Shown here piece by piece: positions 36,583 through 45,281 of a stretch of DNA of 64,000 nucleotides. The DNA is taken from the NCBI GenBank assembly GCA_963745205.1, contig CAVUWX010000016.1:86085-150084 (forward strand), written 5' to 3'. Below the pieces are notes generated by a model that was not told where the DNA came from, did no database searches, and saw only the letters and a list, made by a program, of their open reading frames with translations. Both the position numbers and the translations under genes were made by a program. Every line of letters begins with the position of its first letter. Within the stretch, counting starts at the first letter, position 1. The DNA is from Hyphomicrobium_A sp963745205. Its GTDB lineage: Bacteria > Pseudomonadota > Alphaproteobacteria > Rhizobiales > Hyphomicrobiaceae.

Positions 36583-36903
36583 ATGAGCGACGACCCCGTT
36601 TTCCGGGCCCTGGCGGACAAAAGCCGCCGGCAGCTCCTGGACAGGCTCCACGCCGAGAACGGCCAGACGCTGGGTGAGTTGTGCGAAGGGTTGGCCATGA
36701 CGCGTCAGGCCGTGACGAAGCACTTAGGCATCCTGGAGGAGGCCAACCTCGTCGCGGTGAAGCGTCAGGGCCGTGAGAAGCTGCATTTCATCAATCCGGT
36801 GCCGATCAATGAGATCGCCGAGCGCTGGATCGGAAAGTTCGAGCGCCCGCGCCTGGGCGCCTTGTCGAAACTCAAGAGGTCGCTTGAAGGAGAAGGGTCA
36901 TGA
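36583..36903 (+). CDS. ArsR-family transcriptional repressor
   Basis: 106 residues from ATG 36583 (MSDDPVFRALADKSRRQLLDRL). A winged-helix fold with the recognition helix in LGELCEGLAMTRQAVTKHLGILEEANLV and wing KRQGREKLHFINPVPINEI. No metal-binding CxC is present, so it belongs to the metal-free ArsR class that pairs with SRPBCC (AHSA1) proteins. Its own promoter carries an operator, implying autorepression. AGGAG lies only one base from the ATG, so leaderless translation is likely. ATGA overlap with the next gene. Confidence 0.92.
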   Translation: MSDDPVFRALADKSRRQLLDRLHAENGQTLGELCEGLAMTRQAVTKHLGILEEANLVAVKRQGREKLHFINPVPINEIAERWIGKFERPRLGALSKLKRSLEGEGS

Positions 36904-37358
36904 GTAGCGCCGACGGTTCCACGTTCGTCTACGTCACCTACATCCGCACCACGCCCGAGAAGCTGTGGTCGGCGCTGACGGACACGGACTTCATGCAGCA
37001 GTACTGGTTCAACTGCCGCGTGGAGAGCGACTTCAAGAAAGGCTCGCCCTGGAAGATCGTGTACCCCGATGGCCGTTTGACCGACAGCGGCGAGATTCTC
37101 GAATCCCTCCCGCCAAAACGCCTCGTCATCAAGTGGCGCAACGAATTCAAGCCCGAACTAAAGGCCGAGGGCTATGCGATCTGCACCATGGACATCGAGC
37201 CCGCGGGCGGCGCCGTGAAGCTGACGATCACACACACGATCGACAAGAAGAATGCGAAGTTCATCGAGGCGGTTTCCGGCGGCTGGCCGAAGATCCTGTC
37301 GAACCTGAAGTCGCTCTTGGAGACGGGCGAGCTCGCGCTGGCGGAGAAGCCGGTCTGA
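36900..37358 (+). CDS. SRPBCC (AHSA1-like) ligand-binding protein
   Basis: 152 residues; its ATG overlaps the ArsR stop. SRPBCC signature: FVYVTYIRTTPEKLWSALTDTDFMQQYWFNCRVESDFKKGSPWKI, then GEILESLPPKRLVIKWRN and VKLTITHTIDKKNAKFIEAVSGGWPKILSNLKSLLETG. The fold encloses a hydrophobic cavity. Together with ArsR it forms a two-gene unit frequent in Hyphomicrobiales; the ligand is unknown. Confidence 0.92.
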   Translation: MSSADGSTFVYVTYIRTTPEKLWSALTDTDFMQQYWFNCRVESDFKKGSPWKIVYPDGRLTDSGEILESLPPKRLVIKWRNEFKPELKAEGYAICTMDIEPAGGAVKLTITHTIDKKNAKFIEAVSGGWPKILSNLKSLLETGELALAEKPV

Positions 37359-37369
37359 GCCGGCAGCGA

Positions 37370-37726
37370 TCAAATCTCGTCGGCCTCGATCAATTGCATG
37401 ACGATGGGGGCTTTATGATGCTGCGTCGTCGCTCCCATCATGGAGCCGCGAACGTGCACATCCTTTCCCACGAGTCCGGGCAAGCTCGCCTGCACCTTAT
37501 CGTCGAGGGAATAGACGTGGATCTCCGTGCTGGCGTCCACGTTGTCGGTATCGCTATCGCCTTTGACGCACACCGCTGCGGGGAGCTGCAAGATGAAGGC
37601 GTCGTCGCGCTGGATGAGGCGCCCCTCCGCTATCATCGTATCGTCGTTTGCGGGCATGCATTCGTAGGCTCTCGCCGTGGCGAACGTGATCAAGAAAGCC
37701 AGACAAGTAATGAGAAGCGTTTTCAT
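37370..37726 (-). CDS. small secreted protein, DUF4431-like
   Basis: 118 residues with signal peptide MKTLLITCLAFLITFATARA. The mature part has two cysteines (YECMPAN, AAVCVKGD) and a C-terminal VGKDVHVRGSMMGATTQHHKAPIVM segment resembling the HH region of DUF4431 proteins. It begins 11 nt after guaA and so may share its transcript. Function unknown. Confidence 0.6.
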   Translation of the reverse strand: MKTLLITCLAFLITFATARAYECMPANDDTMIAEGRLIQRDDAFILQLPAAVCVKGDSDTDNVDASTEIHVYSLDDKVQASLPGLVGKDVHVRGSMMGATTQHHKAPIVMQLIEADEI

Positions 37727-37736
37727 TCGTCAGCAC

Positions 37737-39284
37737 TCACTCCCACTCGATCGTGCCGGGGGGCTTGGAGGTGATGTCGTAGACGACGCGATTGATGCCG
37801 CGCACCTCGTTGATGATGCGCGTCGCGGTCGCGCCCAGGAACGCGTGCGAAAAATCGTAGTAGTCGGCGGTCATGCCGTCGGTCGAGGTCACCGCGCGAA
37901 GTGCGCACACGTAGTCGTAGGTGCGCGCGTCCCCCATCACGCCGACGGTGCGCACGGGCAAAAGCACCGCGAACGCCTGCCAGATCGCGTCATAGAGCCC
38001 GGCCTTGCGGATCTCGTCGAGGTAAATGGCGTCGGCCTGGCGCAGAATCGCGAGCCGCTCCTCCGTCACCTCGCCGGGAATGCGGATCGCCAAGCCCGGC
38101 CCGGGGAACGGATGGCGCTTGACGAAACTTTCGGGCAGCCCCAGCTCGCGCCCGAGCGCGCGCACCTCGTCCTTGAACAGCTCGCGCAGCGGCTCGACCA
38201 GCTTGAGGTTCATGCGCTCGGGCAGGCCGCCCACGTTGTGGTGCGACTTGATCGTCACCGATGGCCCGCCGGTCGAGGACACGCTCTCGATCACGTCGGG
38301 GTAGAGCGTGCCCTGCGCCAGGAACTTCGCCCCGCCGAGCTTCTTTGCCTCCGCCTCGAACACGTCGATGAACAGCGCGCCGATGGTCTTGCGCTTCTGC
38401 TCCGGGTCGGTCGCGCCGGCGAGGGCATCGAGGAACAGCTTCTTCGCATCGACGTGCACCAGCGGGATGTTGTAGTGCCCGCGAAACAGGCGCACGACCT
38501 CCTCGGCTTCGTTTTGGCGCAAAAGTCCGTGGTCGACGAAGATGCAGGTGAGCTGGTCGCCGATCGCCTCGTGGATCAACACGGAGGCGACGGCGCTATC
38601 GACGCCGCCCGACAGCCCGGAGATGACGCGCGCATGGCCGACCTTGGCGCGGATCTTTTGCACCTCGCTGGTACGGAAATGCGCCATGGTCCAGTCGCCC
38701 GGTAGGCGCGCGATCTTGTGCACGAAGTTTGAAAGCAGCTTGCCGCCATCGGGGGTGTGCACCACCTCGGGGTGGAACATGGTCGTGTAGATGCGGCGCG
38801 CCTCGTCGCTGGCGATGGCGAACGGCGCGTTCTCGCTCACAGCCTTGACGGTGAACCCGTCGGGCAGTCGCGTGACGCGATCGCCGTGGCTCATCCACAC
38901 GGGGTAGCGCTTGCCGACCTCCCAGATGCCGTCAAACAGCGCGCTCTTCTCCCTGATCTCGACCTCGGCGCGGCCGAACTCCGCCGGGTGGCCGCCTTCG
39001 ACCGTGCCGCCGAGTTGTACCGCCGTCGTCTGTTGGCCGTAACAGATGGAGAGGATCGGCAGGCCGGTTGCAAAGATCGCTTGCGGGACGCGCGGCGAGC
39101 CCGCGGTCGTCACCGAGGCCGGACCGCCCGACAGGATCAGCGCCTTCGGCTTTAGCCGCGCGATCGCGGCTTCCGCGGTGTCGAACGGCACGATCTCGGA
39201 ATAGACGCCGGCTTCGCGCACGCGCCGCGCGATGAGCTGCGTCACCTGGCTGCCGAAGTCGATGATGAGGACGGTGTCCGTCAT
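37737..39284 (-). CDS. guaA: GMP synthase (glutamine-hydrolysing)
   Basis: 515 residues from ATG 39284 (MTDTVLIIDFGSQVTQL). Converts XMP to GMP. Class I glutamine amidotransferase domain with catalytic Cys in SICYGQQTTA and His/Glu in MFHPEVVHT; ATP pyrophosphatase P-loop SGLSGGVDSAVAS; FVDHGLLRQNE; dimerisation domain with PFPGPGLAIRIPGEVTEERL and the C-terminal INEVRGINRVVYDITSKPPGTIEWE. guaB lies 6 kb away on the same strand, separated by four to five genes. Confidence 0.98.
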   Translation of the reverse strand: MTDTVLIIDFGSQVTQLIARRVREAGVYSEIVPFDTAEAAIARLKPKALILSGGPASVTTAGSPRVPQAIFATGLPILSICYGQQTTAVQLGGTVEGGHPAEFGRAEVEIREKSALFDGIWEVGKRYPVWMSHGDRVTRLPDGFTVKAVSENAPFAIASDEARRIYTTMFHPEVVHTPDGGKLLSNFVHKIARLPGDWTMAHFRTSEVQKIRAKVGHARVISGLSGGVDSAVASVLIHEAIGDQLTCIFVDHGLLRQNEAEEVVRLFRGHYNIPLVHVDAKKLFLDALAGATDPEQKRKTIGALFIDVFEAEAKKLGGAKFLAQGTLYPDVIESVSSTGGPSVTIKSHHNVGGLPERMNLKLVEPLRELFKDEVRALGRELGLPESFVKRHPFPGPGLAIRIPGEVTEERLAILRQADAIYLDEIRKAGLYDAIWQAFAVLLPVRTVGVMGDARTYDYVCALRAVTSTDGMTADYYDFSHAFLGATATRIINEVRGINRVVYDITSKPPGTIEWE

Positions 39285-39420
39285 AAGGTTAATGGCTTCC
39301 GTTGAGCCGCGGCGGGAGGGCGACCTGGCACGCAACTTGTTTGTACTTCCGTAAGCCTGGGGCGGGCAGTGTGCGCATCCCCCGATCGAGGCCCCGTTTT
39401 ATAGCGACGCGCGCAGGAAC

Positions 39421-40335
39421 TTGGGAGTCAGGCCGTTGGCAAATGTGGAGATGTCGCTGAAGCGCCTGCAAATCGCGCAAGCGGCCGCCGCGGAGCCGGA
39501 CCCGCGGGCGGAGCTTTTCCGCGAATCGCTCTCCGACAGAGCGCGGCGCTGGCTGCTGGGGACCGTGTATGCCTGCCACCCCAAGCGCGTGGGCGACCTG
39601 CCCTACCTCCTCGCATTCACACTCGCCGACATCGCCCGCGGCGGCACGCGCGTCCCCGACCAGGGCGCGACGCACGCCCGGCCCGATACCTTCGCCGGCG
39701 TGTGCCGCGATATTTCTCCCGAGACGATCATGGCGGCGGCGCGACTGGGGTTCTTCCCGTGGACGCATTTCGGCCCGCTCAAGTGGTGGACGCGCAAGGA
39801 TCGCATGGTGCTTTTTCCCAATGAGCAGCGCATCGGCAAGCGCCTGCGTCGCGACATGAAGAAATCGGACTACCGCGTCACCTTCGACGATGCCTTCGAC
39901 GAGGTCGTCAAGGCCTGCGCCGGCCCTCGCAAGGGCCGCCCCGCGGGCCTCACGTGGATCACCCCGCGGATCATGTGGCTCTATTCCGACCTGCACGCCC
40001 AAGGGCATGCGCATTCCTTCGAGGTGTGGAGCGAGGACGGCCGGCTCGTCGGCGGCGGCTACGGCATCGCGGTCGGGCGCATCTTCTTCACCGAGTCGCA
40101 GTTCAGCCGCGAGAGCAATACCTCCAAAATGGGCTTTGCCGCGCTCAACCACCATCTGGCAAAGTGGGGCTTCATCCTCAACGACGGCAAGCAGCACGCG
40201 CCGGGCCTCGAGGAGATGGGCTTCCGCGAGATCGCGCGCGCCGAGTTCGAGGCGCTGCTCGCGCAGCACGCGGATGTCGCCGTCAAGCAGGGCCCGTGGA
40301 AAGTCGAAGCCGACCTCGCGGCAGTGGCGGCCTGA
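39421..40335 (+). CDS. divergent leucyl/phenylalanyl-tRNA-protein transferase homologue
   Basis: 304 residues from TTG 39421, or about 294 from ATG 39451. The C-terminal 200 residues align with Aat: MAAARLGFFPWTHFGPLKWWTRKDRMVLFP replaces YTCGIFPMAE...YWIEPQHRGILPL, and TWITPRIMWLYSDLHAQGHAHSFEVW, LVGGGYGIAVGRIFFTESQFSRESNTSKMGFAALNHHL match core motifs. An extra N-terminal region of about 90 residues (DRARRWLLGTVYACHPKRVGDLPYLLAF) is absent from normal Aat. Transferase activity is plausible but substrate may differ. Confidence 0.85.
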   Translation: MGVRPLANVEMSLKRLQIAQAAAAEPDPRAELFRESLSDRARRWLLGTVYACHPKRVGDLPYLLAFTLADIARGGTRVPDQGATHARPDTFAGVCRDISPETIMAAARLGFFPWTHFGPLKWWTRKDRMVLFPNEQRIGKRLRRDMKKSDYRVTFDDAFDEVVKACAGPRKGRPAGLTWITPRIMWLYSDLHAQGHAHSFEVWSEDGRLVGGGYGIAVGRIFFTESQFSRESNTSKMGFAALNHHLAKWGFILNDGKQHAPGLEEMGFREIARAEFEALLAQHADVAVKQGPWKVEADLAAVAA

Positions 40336-40343
40336 AAAGCGCG

Positions 40344-40796
40344 CTAGCTGTTGAGGCGCCAGAGCTCGAAGTTGAGCGCGGCCGCAAATGTCACCCACAG
40401 GAAATAGGGCACGAACAACAGGGTGGCGATGCGGCGCACGGGCCAGGCTGCACGCATGAACAGCACGATCGCCACCCACAGCGCGATCATGTCGTAGAGC
40501 GCGTGCGTGATCTCCTTCTGCCCGAACATCATCCACGACCACGCCGCGTTGAGCGCGAGCTGCGCGAGCCAGAGCCATAAGGCCGGCCCGAAGCCCTGCG
40601 CGCGCCAGACAATCCAGCCCGCGAACGCGATCATGACGTAAAGGACGGCCCACACCGGCGGGAACAGCCAGTTGGGCGGCGTCCATTCGGGCTTGGCGAG
40701 CGCATCGTAGAACGGCCCCGGCAGGTGCCGCATGCCGGAGTAGCCCGCGAGAGCAACGAGAGCGAGGAAGACAAGGAGCGCCCAAGGGCGCTTCAC
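40344..40796 (-). CDS. tspO: TspO/MBR-family tryptophan-rich sensory protein
   Basis: 150 residues from GTG 40796, overlapping the upstream stop as GTGA. Five membrane helices with family motifs: KPEWTPPNWLFPPVWAVLYVMIAFAGWIVWR, LWLWLAQLALNAAWSWMMFGQ and FVPYFLWVTFAAALNFELWRLN. TspO binds tetrapyrroles and lipids and influences stress and pigment genes. Tight coupling to the methyltransferase/ATP-grasp fusion is unusual. Confidence 0.93.
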   Translation of the reverse strand: MKRPWALLVFLALVALAGYSGMRHLPGPFYDALAKPEWTPPNWLFPPVWAVLYVMIAFAGWIVWRAQGFGPALWLWLAQLALNAAWSWMMFGQKEITHALYDMIALWVAIVLFMRAAWPVRRIATLLFVPYFLWVTFAAALNFELWRLNS

Positions 40797-42739
40797 TGCG
40801 CCGCCTCGACCTGCGGCGAGGCGGAATGCGCGGGCTTCGCCACGATCCCAAGCCGCTCTACGGCGGCCGCAAGGATCTGGCCGAGCAGCTCCGAGTAGCG
40901 CATGCCCTGGAAGCCGGCCATCAGGTTGCACTTGCCGTCCCAGCACCAGCCCGGATTGGGGTTGACCTCCAGCAGCTTGATTTCGCCCCTGGCGTCGGCG
41001 CGGAAATCGAAGCGCGCATAGTCGCGGCAGCCGAGCCGCTCAAACAGCCGCGCCGAATGCTCTATCATTTGCTGCTGCTGGATCTCGGAGAGCTCGGCTT
41101 CCTGGTAGCGGATCTGCGTCCAGTAGGCGCTGTCGGGCTCCCACTTCAATTCGTAGCCGAGGATCTTCGGCAGCTTCTGGTCCAGCCGCGAGAAGTCGAC
41201 CTCGAGAATCGGCAGCGCGCGCAGGCCCTGGTCCGGATTGCCGACCAGCGTCACCGAGTATTCGGCGCCGGTCAGGTATTCCTGCACCAGGATCGGCCGC
41301 TTGGGGAAAGCAACGCGCAAGCGCTCGAGATAGTCGAGCAGCGCCTTCTCGTTCTTGACCACCGCGTCCTTGGTGATGCCCTGCGAGCTGTCGCCGTAGT
41401 TCGGCTTCAGCAGCGCCGGAAACACCGACGGCAGCGTCGCGCCCTGATCACCCGGGCGCACGTGCGTCTCGAGCGGAACCGGCACGTCGAGCGTCAGGGC
41501 GACGGCGCGGACGAGGCCCTTGTCGTAGCAGGCCGCAAGCGCCGAGGGTCCGGCCCCCGTGTACGGAATCTCCAACGCCTCCATCATTGCTGGGACGTGC
41601 AGCTCCTTGAACGGGTCGTTGTTGAAGCCCTCGTCGCACAGGTTGAACACGAGGTCGGTGCGCAGCTCCGTCAGATCGCGGTCGAGCGTCGTATGGTTGT
41701 CGAGATAGCGGAAGGTGTAGCCGGGCAGCTCCGACAGCGCGTCCTTGAGCCGCCGGATGGTGTCCAAATCCTCAGGGTTGAACGTACCGCCGCGCTTCAC
41801 CGCATCGGGAAGGCGCGGGTCGCCCATGACCACGGTCACTTCGAGCTGTTGGACTTTGCCTTTGGGCTTGCGGATAAGCTGCGGCCCGTCCGCCGACAGC
41901 AGGATCCGCCGGGCCATCATGCCGAGATCCTGGTCGCGGTCGGACAGCGCCTCGGCGTTGCCGTGGTGGCGAATGTTGCGGAAGCCGGTCTGCTCCAAGA
42001 GCTTGGCGATGCTTTCGCGCGTATATAGGCGCTCGGCGTAGAACTGATCGGCGATAACGCCCAACTCGTCGTGGACTATCACCTCGCGCGAGATGAGCCG
42101 CTCGCGGTCGCCCGACAGCGAGCGCTCGCGGCAGACGAAATGGTGCTCGTCGATCCACTCCCACGAGCGGCGCTCGAAGTGATCGGCCATGTAGGCGCCG
42201 TCGGTTATGTCGAGCACGAGCTGGCCCGACGGGCGCAGGATCTTGCCGACTGCAGCCAGCACCTTCTCGTCGTCCTGCTTGTTGGAGAAGTAGCCGAACG
42301 AGTTGCCCATGATGGCAACGCAGTCAAAGCTGTTCTCCGGCAGCCGCGGGTTGCGCGCGTCGCCTTCCTTGAACACGACCTGCAGCCGTTCCGACTGCGC
42401 GCGCTTCTTGGCAAGACGGACGAGGTAGCGGGAGCGGTCGACGCCGGTGACGTTCTTGAAGCCGCGGCGCGCGAGCTCGAGGCAGTGGCGCCCCTGGCCG
42501 CAGCACAGATCGAGGATCTGACTGTAGGGCTGCACCGCGGCAGCGCTCACGATGAAGTCCACATCGCGGCGGGTGTTCTCGACGTTCTCGACGACGTCGC
42601 CGTCGGTCTTGACGTAGAGAGCGTTGAAGAGCTTGCGCCACCATTCGGCGGGGAGATGCGCCTCGAGATCCGAGACAGGACCGAGACACGAACGTGGCGT
42701 CGGGCGCTTGGGCCGTTTCGCCTTGGCAGGAGCTGCCAT
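40793..42739 (-). CDS. fused SAM methyltransferase and D-Ala-D-Ala ligase-like ATP-grasp protein
   Basis: 648 residues. N-terminal half: class I methyltransferase with motif I ILDLCCGQGRHCLELARRG, VTGVDRSRYLV, FDCVAIMGNSFGYFSN and LDITDGAYMADHFERR. C-terminal half (from about 300): ATP-grasp of the D-Ala-D-Ala ligase type, with LVFNLCDEGFNNDPFKELHVPAMMEALEIPYTGAGPSALAACYDKG, LLKPNYGDSSQGI, VQEYLTGAEYSVTLVGNP and YARFDFRADARGEIKLLEVNPNPGWCWDGKC. Such a fusion suggests formation of a methylated peptide or depsipeptide-like product; substrates are unknown. tspO is translationally coupled downstream. Confidence 0.85.
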   Translation of the reverse strand: MAAPAKAKRPKRPTPRSCLGPVSDLEAHLPAEWWRKLFNALYVKTDGDVVENVENTRRDVDFIVSAAAVQPYSQILDLCCGQGRHCLELARRGFKNVTGVDRSRYLVRLAKKRAQSERLQVVFKEGDARNPRLPENSFDCVAIMGNSFGYFSNKQDDEKVLAAVGKILRPSGQLVLDITDGAYMADHFERRSWEWIDEHHFVCRERSLSGDRERLISREVIVHDELGVIADQFYAERLYTRESIAKLLEQTGFRNIRHHGNAEALSDRDQDLGMMARRILLSADGPQLIRKPKGKVQQLEVTVVMGDPRLPDAVKRGGTFNPEDLDTIRRLKDALSELPGYTFRYLDNHTTLDRDLTELRTDLVFNLCDEGFNNDPFKELHVPAMMEALEIPYTGAGPSALAACYDKGLVRAVALTLDVPVPLETHVRPGDQGATLPSVFPALLKPNYGDSSQGITKDAVVKNEKALLDYLERLRVAFPKRPILVQEYLTGAEYSVTLVGNPDQGLRALPILEVDFSRLDQKLPKILGYELKWEPDSAYWTQIRYQEAELSEIQQQQMIEHSARLFERLGCRDYARFDFRADARGEIKLLEVNPNPGWCWDGKCNLMAGFQGMRYSELLGQILAAAVERLGIVAKPAHSASPQVEAAQ

Positions 42740-42938
42740 GATGGACGGATGTCCTCAAAGGCCGCGCTCTGGCAACTCGGGTTTGAAGACCCCCGCGCGC
42801 CGGCGATCGGTCGGTCCAAATGCCAAGGCCCCTCTGGCCTCGCTAGCTCGCGAACTTATTTGTCAATTACGACTTTGCAAGAGGCAACTTGCAATTTTCC
42901 GCCGCCTCGTTGTCACGATCGCACCTTGTGCACCGACC

Positions 42939-44237
42939 TTAAGCATCTCCTCGCCGCAACAGCGCGATGAAGAAGCCGTCGGTGCCGTGCCGGAGCGGGG
43001 TGAGCTGGAGCGAGTCGTCTCTCCCGTCCGCCGAGCGGGGCGGCTCGGCGCCAAGACGCGCGCGCCAGGCCTCTGCGTACGGCTGAAGCGCGAAGTCGGG
43101 GTGCTCGGCGAGAAAAGCCGCGACCTGGTCGCCGTTTTCCTCCGGCAGGACCGAGCAGGTGACGTAAACAAGCGTACCGCCGGGCTTCACGAGCCGGGCG
43201 CCAAGCGCCAGAACGCCGCGCTGCTCGGCCTGGCGCTCGGGAATGTTTGCGGGTTTCAACCGCCATTTCGAATCGGGCTTGCGCCGCCAGGTGCCGGAGC
43301 CGGTGCAGGGCGCGTCGACTAGCACGACGTCGAATCGGGGCCCCAGCGCCAGCAATGCCGCCTCCTCGCCCGCCTCCATGACCTGCACGTTGCGCACGCC
43401 CGCGCGCTTCAGGCGCTCGAAAATGGGGCGCAACTGTCGCTTGTCGGCGTCGTAGGCGTAGATCTGGCCCGTGTTCTGCATGCCGGCGGCGAGCGCCAAC
43501 GTCTTGCCGCCCGCGCCGGCGCACAAGTCGAGAATCTGTAGGCGCGGGGCGGCGCCCGCGAGCAGGGCGGCGACCTGCGAGCCCTCGTCCTGCACCTCAA
43601 ACCAGCCCTTCCCGTGGGCGGTCTCGGCCTCGAGTGCAGGGCTGCGCGCCGCCCCTTCCGGCGCCGGGACACGCACGCCCTGCGGCGACAGCGGCGTCGG
43701 CACCGCCCCGTGGCGCTCGAGCGCCTTCAAGACCTTCTCGCGCGTCGCCTTCAGCGTGTTGACCCTGAGATCGACGGGCGCCCGCGCGCTCAAGGCTGCC
43801 CCTTCCTCGGCAGCGCCGGCGCCGAAGGCGCGCTCGAAGGAGCCCACCAGCCAATCGGGAATGTCGCCGGCGACCGAGGCCGGCGCATCAGCGGGCAGCG
43901 GCCGGTCGAGGCACGCCGTCTCCTCCTCGGTGAGCGGAGAAAATGCGTGCTCCGAGCCGTCGGCCAACGCCGCCACCTCGGCCGCGGTCACGCCGAAGGC
44001 GCGCGGCGCGGCCCCCAGCGCGAGAGCGCGCGGGGTATCCGCCCCCATTTGCGCGGCGATGGAGTTGCGCCGCCTCAGCGCGTCGTAAACGAGGGTGCCG
44101 ATGGCGGAGCGGTCGCCGGAACCGGCGAAGCGGTGGGATTTTCCCCAGTCGGCAAGCGCCATCCCCGCGGGGCGATGGCGCTCAAGGATGTCCTCGAGCA
44201 CCTCGGCGGCGGCGCGCAGCCTGGCGCCTGGCCGCAC
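42939..44237 (-). CDS. RsmB/NOP-family RNA (cytosine-5) methyltransferase
   Basis: 432 residues. N-terminal NusB-like helical region, then the RsmB catalytic domain: VDLRVNTLKATREKVLKALERHG, GWFEVQDEGSQVAALLAGA, motif I ILDLCAGAGGKTLALAAGM, DAPCTGSGTWRRKPD (Cys of motif IV) and VTCSVLPEENGDQV (catalytic Cys of motif VI). It forms m5C in rRNA; the usual site is C967 of 16S rRNA, but RsmF-type targets cannot be excluded. Starts 4 nt after the MAPEG gene, so probably cotranscribed. Confidence 0.9.
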   Translation of the reverse strand: MRPGARLRAAAEVLEDILERHRPAGMALADWGKSHRFAGSGDRSAIGTLVYDALRRRNSIAAQMGADTPRALALGAAPRAFGVTAAEVAALADGSEHAFSPLTEEETACLDRPLPADAPASVAGDIPDWLVGSFERAFGAGAAEEGAALSARAPVDLRVNTLKATREKVLKALERHGAVPTPLSPQGVRVPAPEGAARSPALEAETAHGKGWFEVQDEGSQVAALLAGAAPRLQILDLCAGAGGKTLALAAGMQNTGQIYAYDADKRQLRPIFERLKRAGVRNVQVMEAGEEAALLALGPRFDVVLVDAPCTGSGTWRRKPDSKWRLKPANIPERQAEQRGVLALGARLVKPGGTLVYVTCSVLPEENGDQVAAFLAEHPDFALQPYAEAWRARLGAEPPRSADGRDDSLQLTPLRHGTDGFFIALLRRGDA

Positions 44238-44241
44238 CGCC

Positions 44242-44667
44242 TCAAGCTCCCGCGCTGAGGATGCGTACGGCGAAGATGATCCACATGACCACTAGGGCAA
44301 GGGCCGCGACCGTCTGGGAGGCAAAACGCTTCGGCACCTCGTTGCTACCCGTGTGCACGTAAGCGTGCGCAATCCGCGCGACGACGAACACCCAGGCGAG
44401 CACCACGAAGATGATGTCGTTTGTGCGCGTGACGAGTATGAACGCCGCCAGCGCATAGAACAGCATCGGCAGCTCGAGCTGATTGTGGAAGCAGTTGGCG
44501 ATCTGAGTGGCGCGCGCGGGCCAGTTGGGCTGGCGCAGCGAGATGTCCTTCGGCTTCACTTGTCCGCTGAGCAGCGCCTGACGGCGCTCCTTGGCCATCC
44601 AGAACATGAGGCCAAACGTGAGCGCGACCTGCACGAACACCGGCAGCAGCAAGCTCGTCACGGACAT
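44242..44667 (-). CDS. MAPEG-family membrane protein
   Basis: 141 residues with four membrane helices. MAPEG pattern: FWMAKERRQALLSGQVKPKDISL, RATQIANCFHNQLELPMLFYALAAF (Asn-x-x-Glu of the glutathione site) and VFVVARIAHAYVHTGSNEVPKRFASQ. Relatives are microsomal glutathione transferases and leukotriene enzymes. Precedes the RsmB-like gene. Confidence 0.9.
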   Translation of the reverse strand: MSVTSLLLPVFVQVALTFGLMFWMAKERRQALLSGQVKPKDISLRQPNWPARATQIANCFHNQLELPMLFYALAAFILVTRTNDIIFVVLAWVFVVARIAHAYVHTGSNEVPKRFASQTVAALALVVMWIIFAVRILSAGA

Positions 44668-44891
44668 GGGTTCGACCTCATTGGATTGCAGTCGGTGCAG
44701 TTAGAGCGTTATCCCGACAGAATGGTCAAGCAGGTCTATTCACTGCAACTCTTCCCGGCCACGTGCCCTGGCCGGCCGGGCGGCTTGGCGTGTATGCGGG
44801 CGATGAGCCTGAGCGAAAGCCGGTTCAAGTGGTAGAGCCGCAGATGCGCCGGCAGATCGTGCCCTCGATCCCAGCCGTCCCGTCCTCAACG

Positions 44892-44919
44892 TGTGACTCC
44901 GACGTCCGTGTTGTATAAT
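44892..44919 (+). promoter_or_regulatory. promoter upstream of the small basic protein gene
   Basis: A perfect TATAAT at 44914-44919 lies 16 bp after TGTGAC (44892-44897). The start would be near 44926, giving a leader of about 35 nt before the gene at 44961. Confidence 0.55.
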
Positions 44920-44960
44920 GCGCTTCCAAATCGGTCACAGAAACGAGGCGAGGACATGCC

Positions 44961-45113
44961 ATGGCAGCCAAGAAGGGCGGCAAGGGATCGGGAACACGCA
45001 AGGTGGGCAAGAGCGCCATCACCGGCAAGTTCGTCAGCGCCAAGGAAGTGAAACTACACCCGCGCACGACGTTCAAAGAGACCGTGCGCACCGGGAAGCG
45101 CGGCAAGAAGTAA
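44961..45113 (+). CDS. small basic protein, 50 residues
   Basis: ATG 44961 follows a GCGAGGAC ribosome site. The product is Lys/Gly-rich (MAAKKGGKGSGTRKVGKSAI) and then has TGKFVSAKEVKLHPRTTFKETVR. The TGxFV-K-x-HPRTT-x-ET pattern is found in a widespread alphaproteobacterial family of very small proteins, sometimes likened to antitoxins. A promoter and a stem-loop flank it, so it is a monocistronic unit. Function unknown. Confidence 0.7.
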   Translation: MAAKKGGKGSGTRKVGKSAITGKFVSAKEVKLHPRTTFKETVRTGKRGKK

Positions 45114-45121
45114 GGTCGCGA

Positions 45122-45170
45122 GCGGGTGAGGGGCTACGGCCTCGACGAAGGGCACATCCCCTCACCCCGC
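45122..45170. repeat. long stem-loop after the small basic gene
   Basis: GCGGGTGAGGGG pairs with CCCCTCACCCCGC over 12 bp with one bulge, around a loop of 24 nt. No T-tract follows. It resembles dispersed intergenic hairpins rather than a canonical terminator. Confidence 0.5.
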
Positions 45171-45281
45171 TGCCGCGCTTACGCGCGTGCAGCCGACCTC
45201 TCCGATCATGGGGAGCCGATGCTCCGCATGGACGGGGGGATGAGCGTAGCATCGTGGACTGCCGGTGCGCAGCGACCGCGG

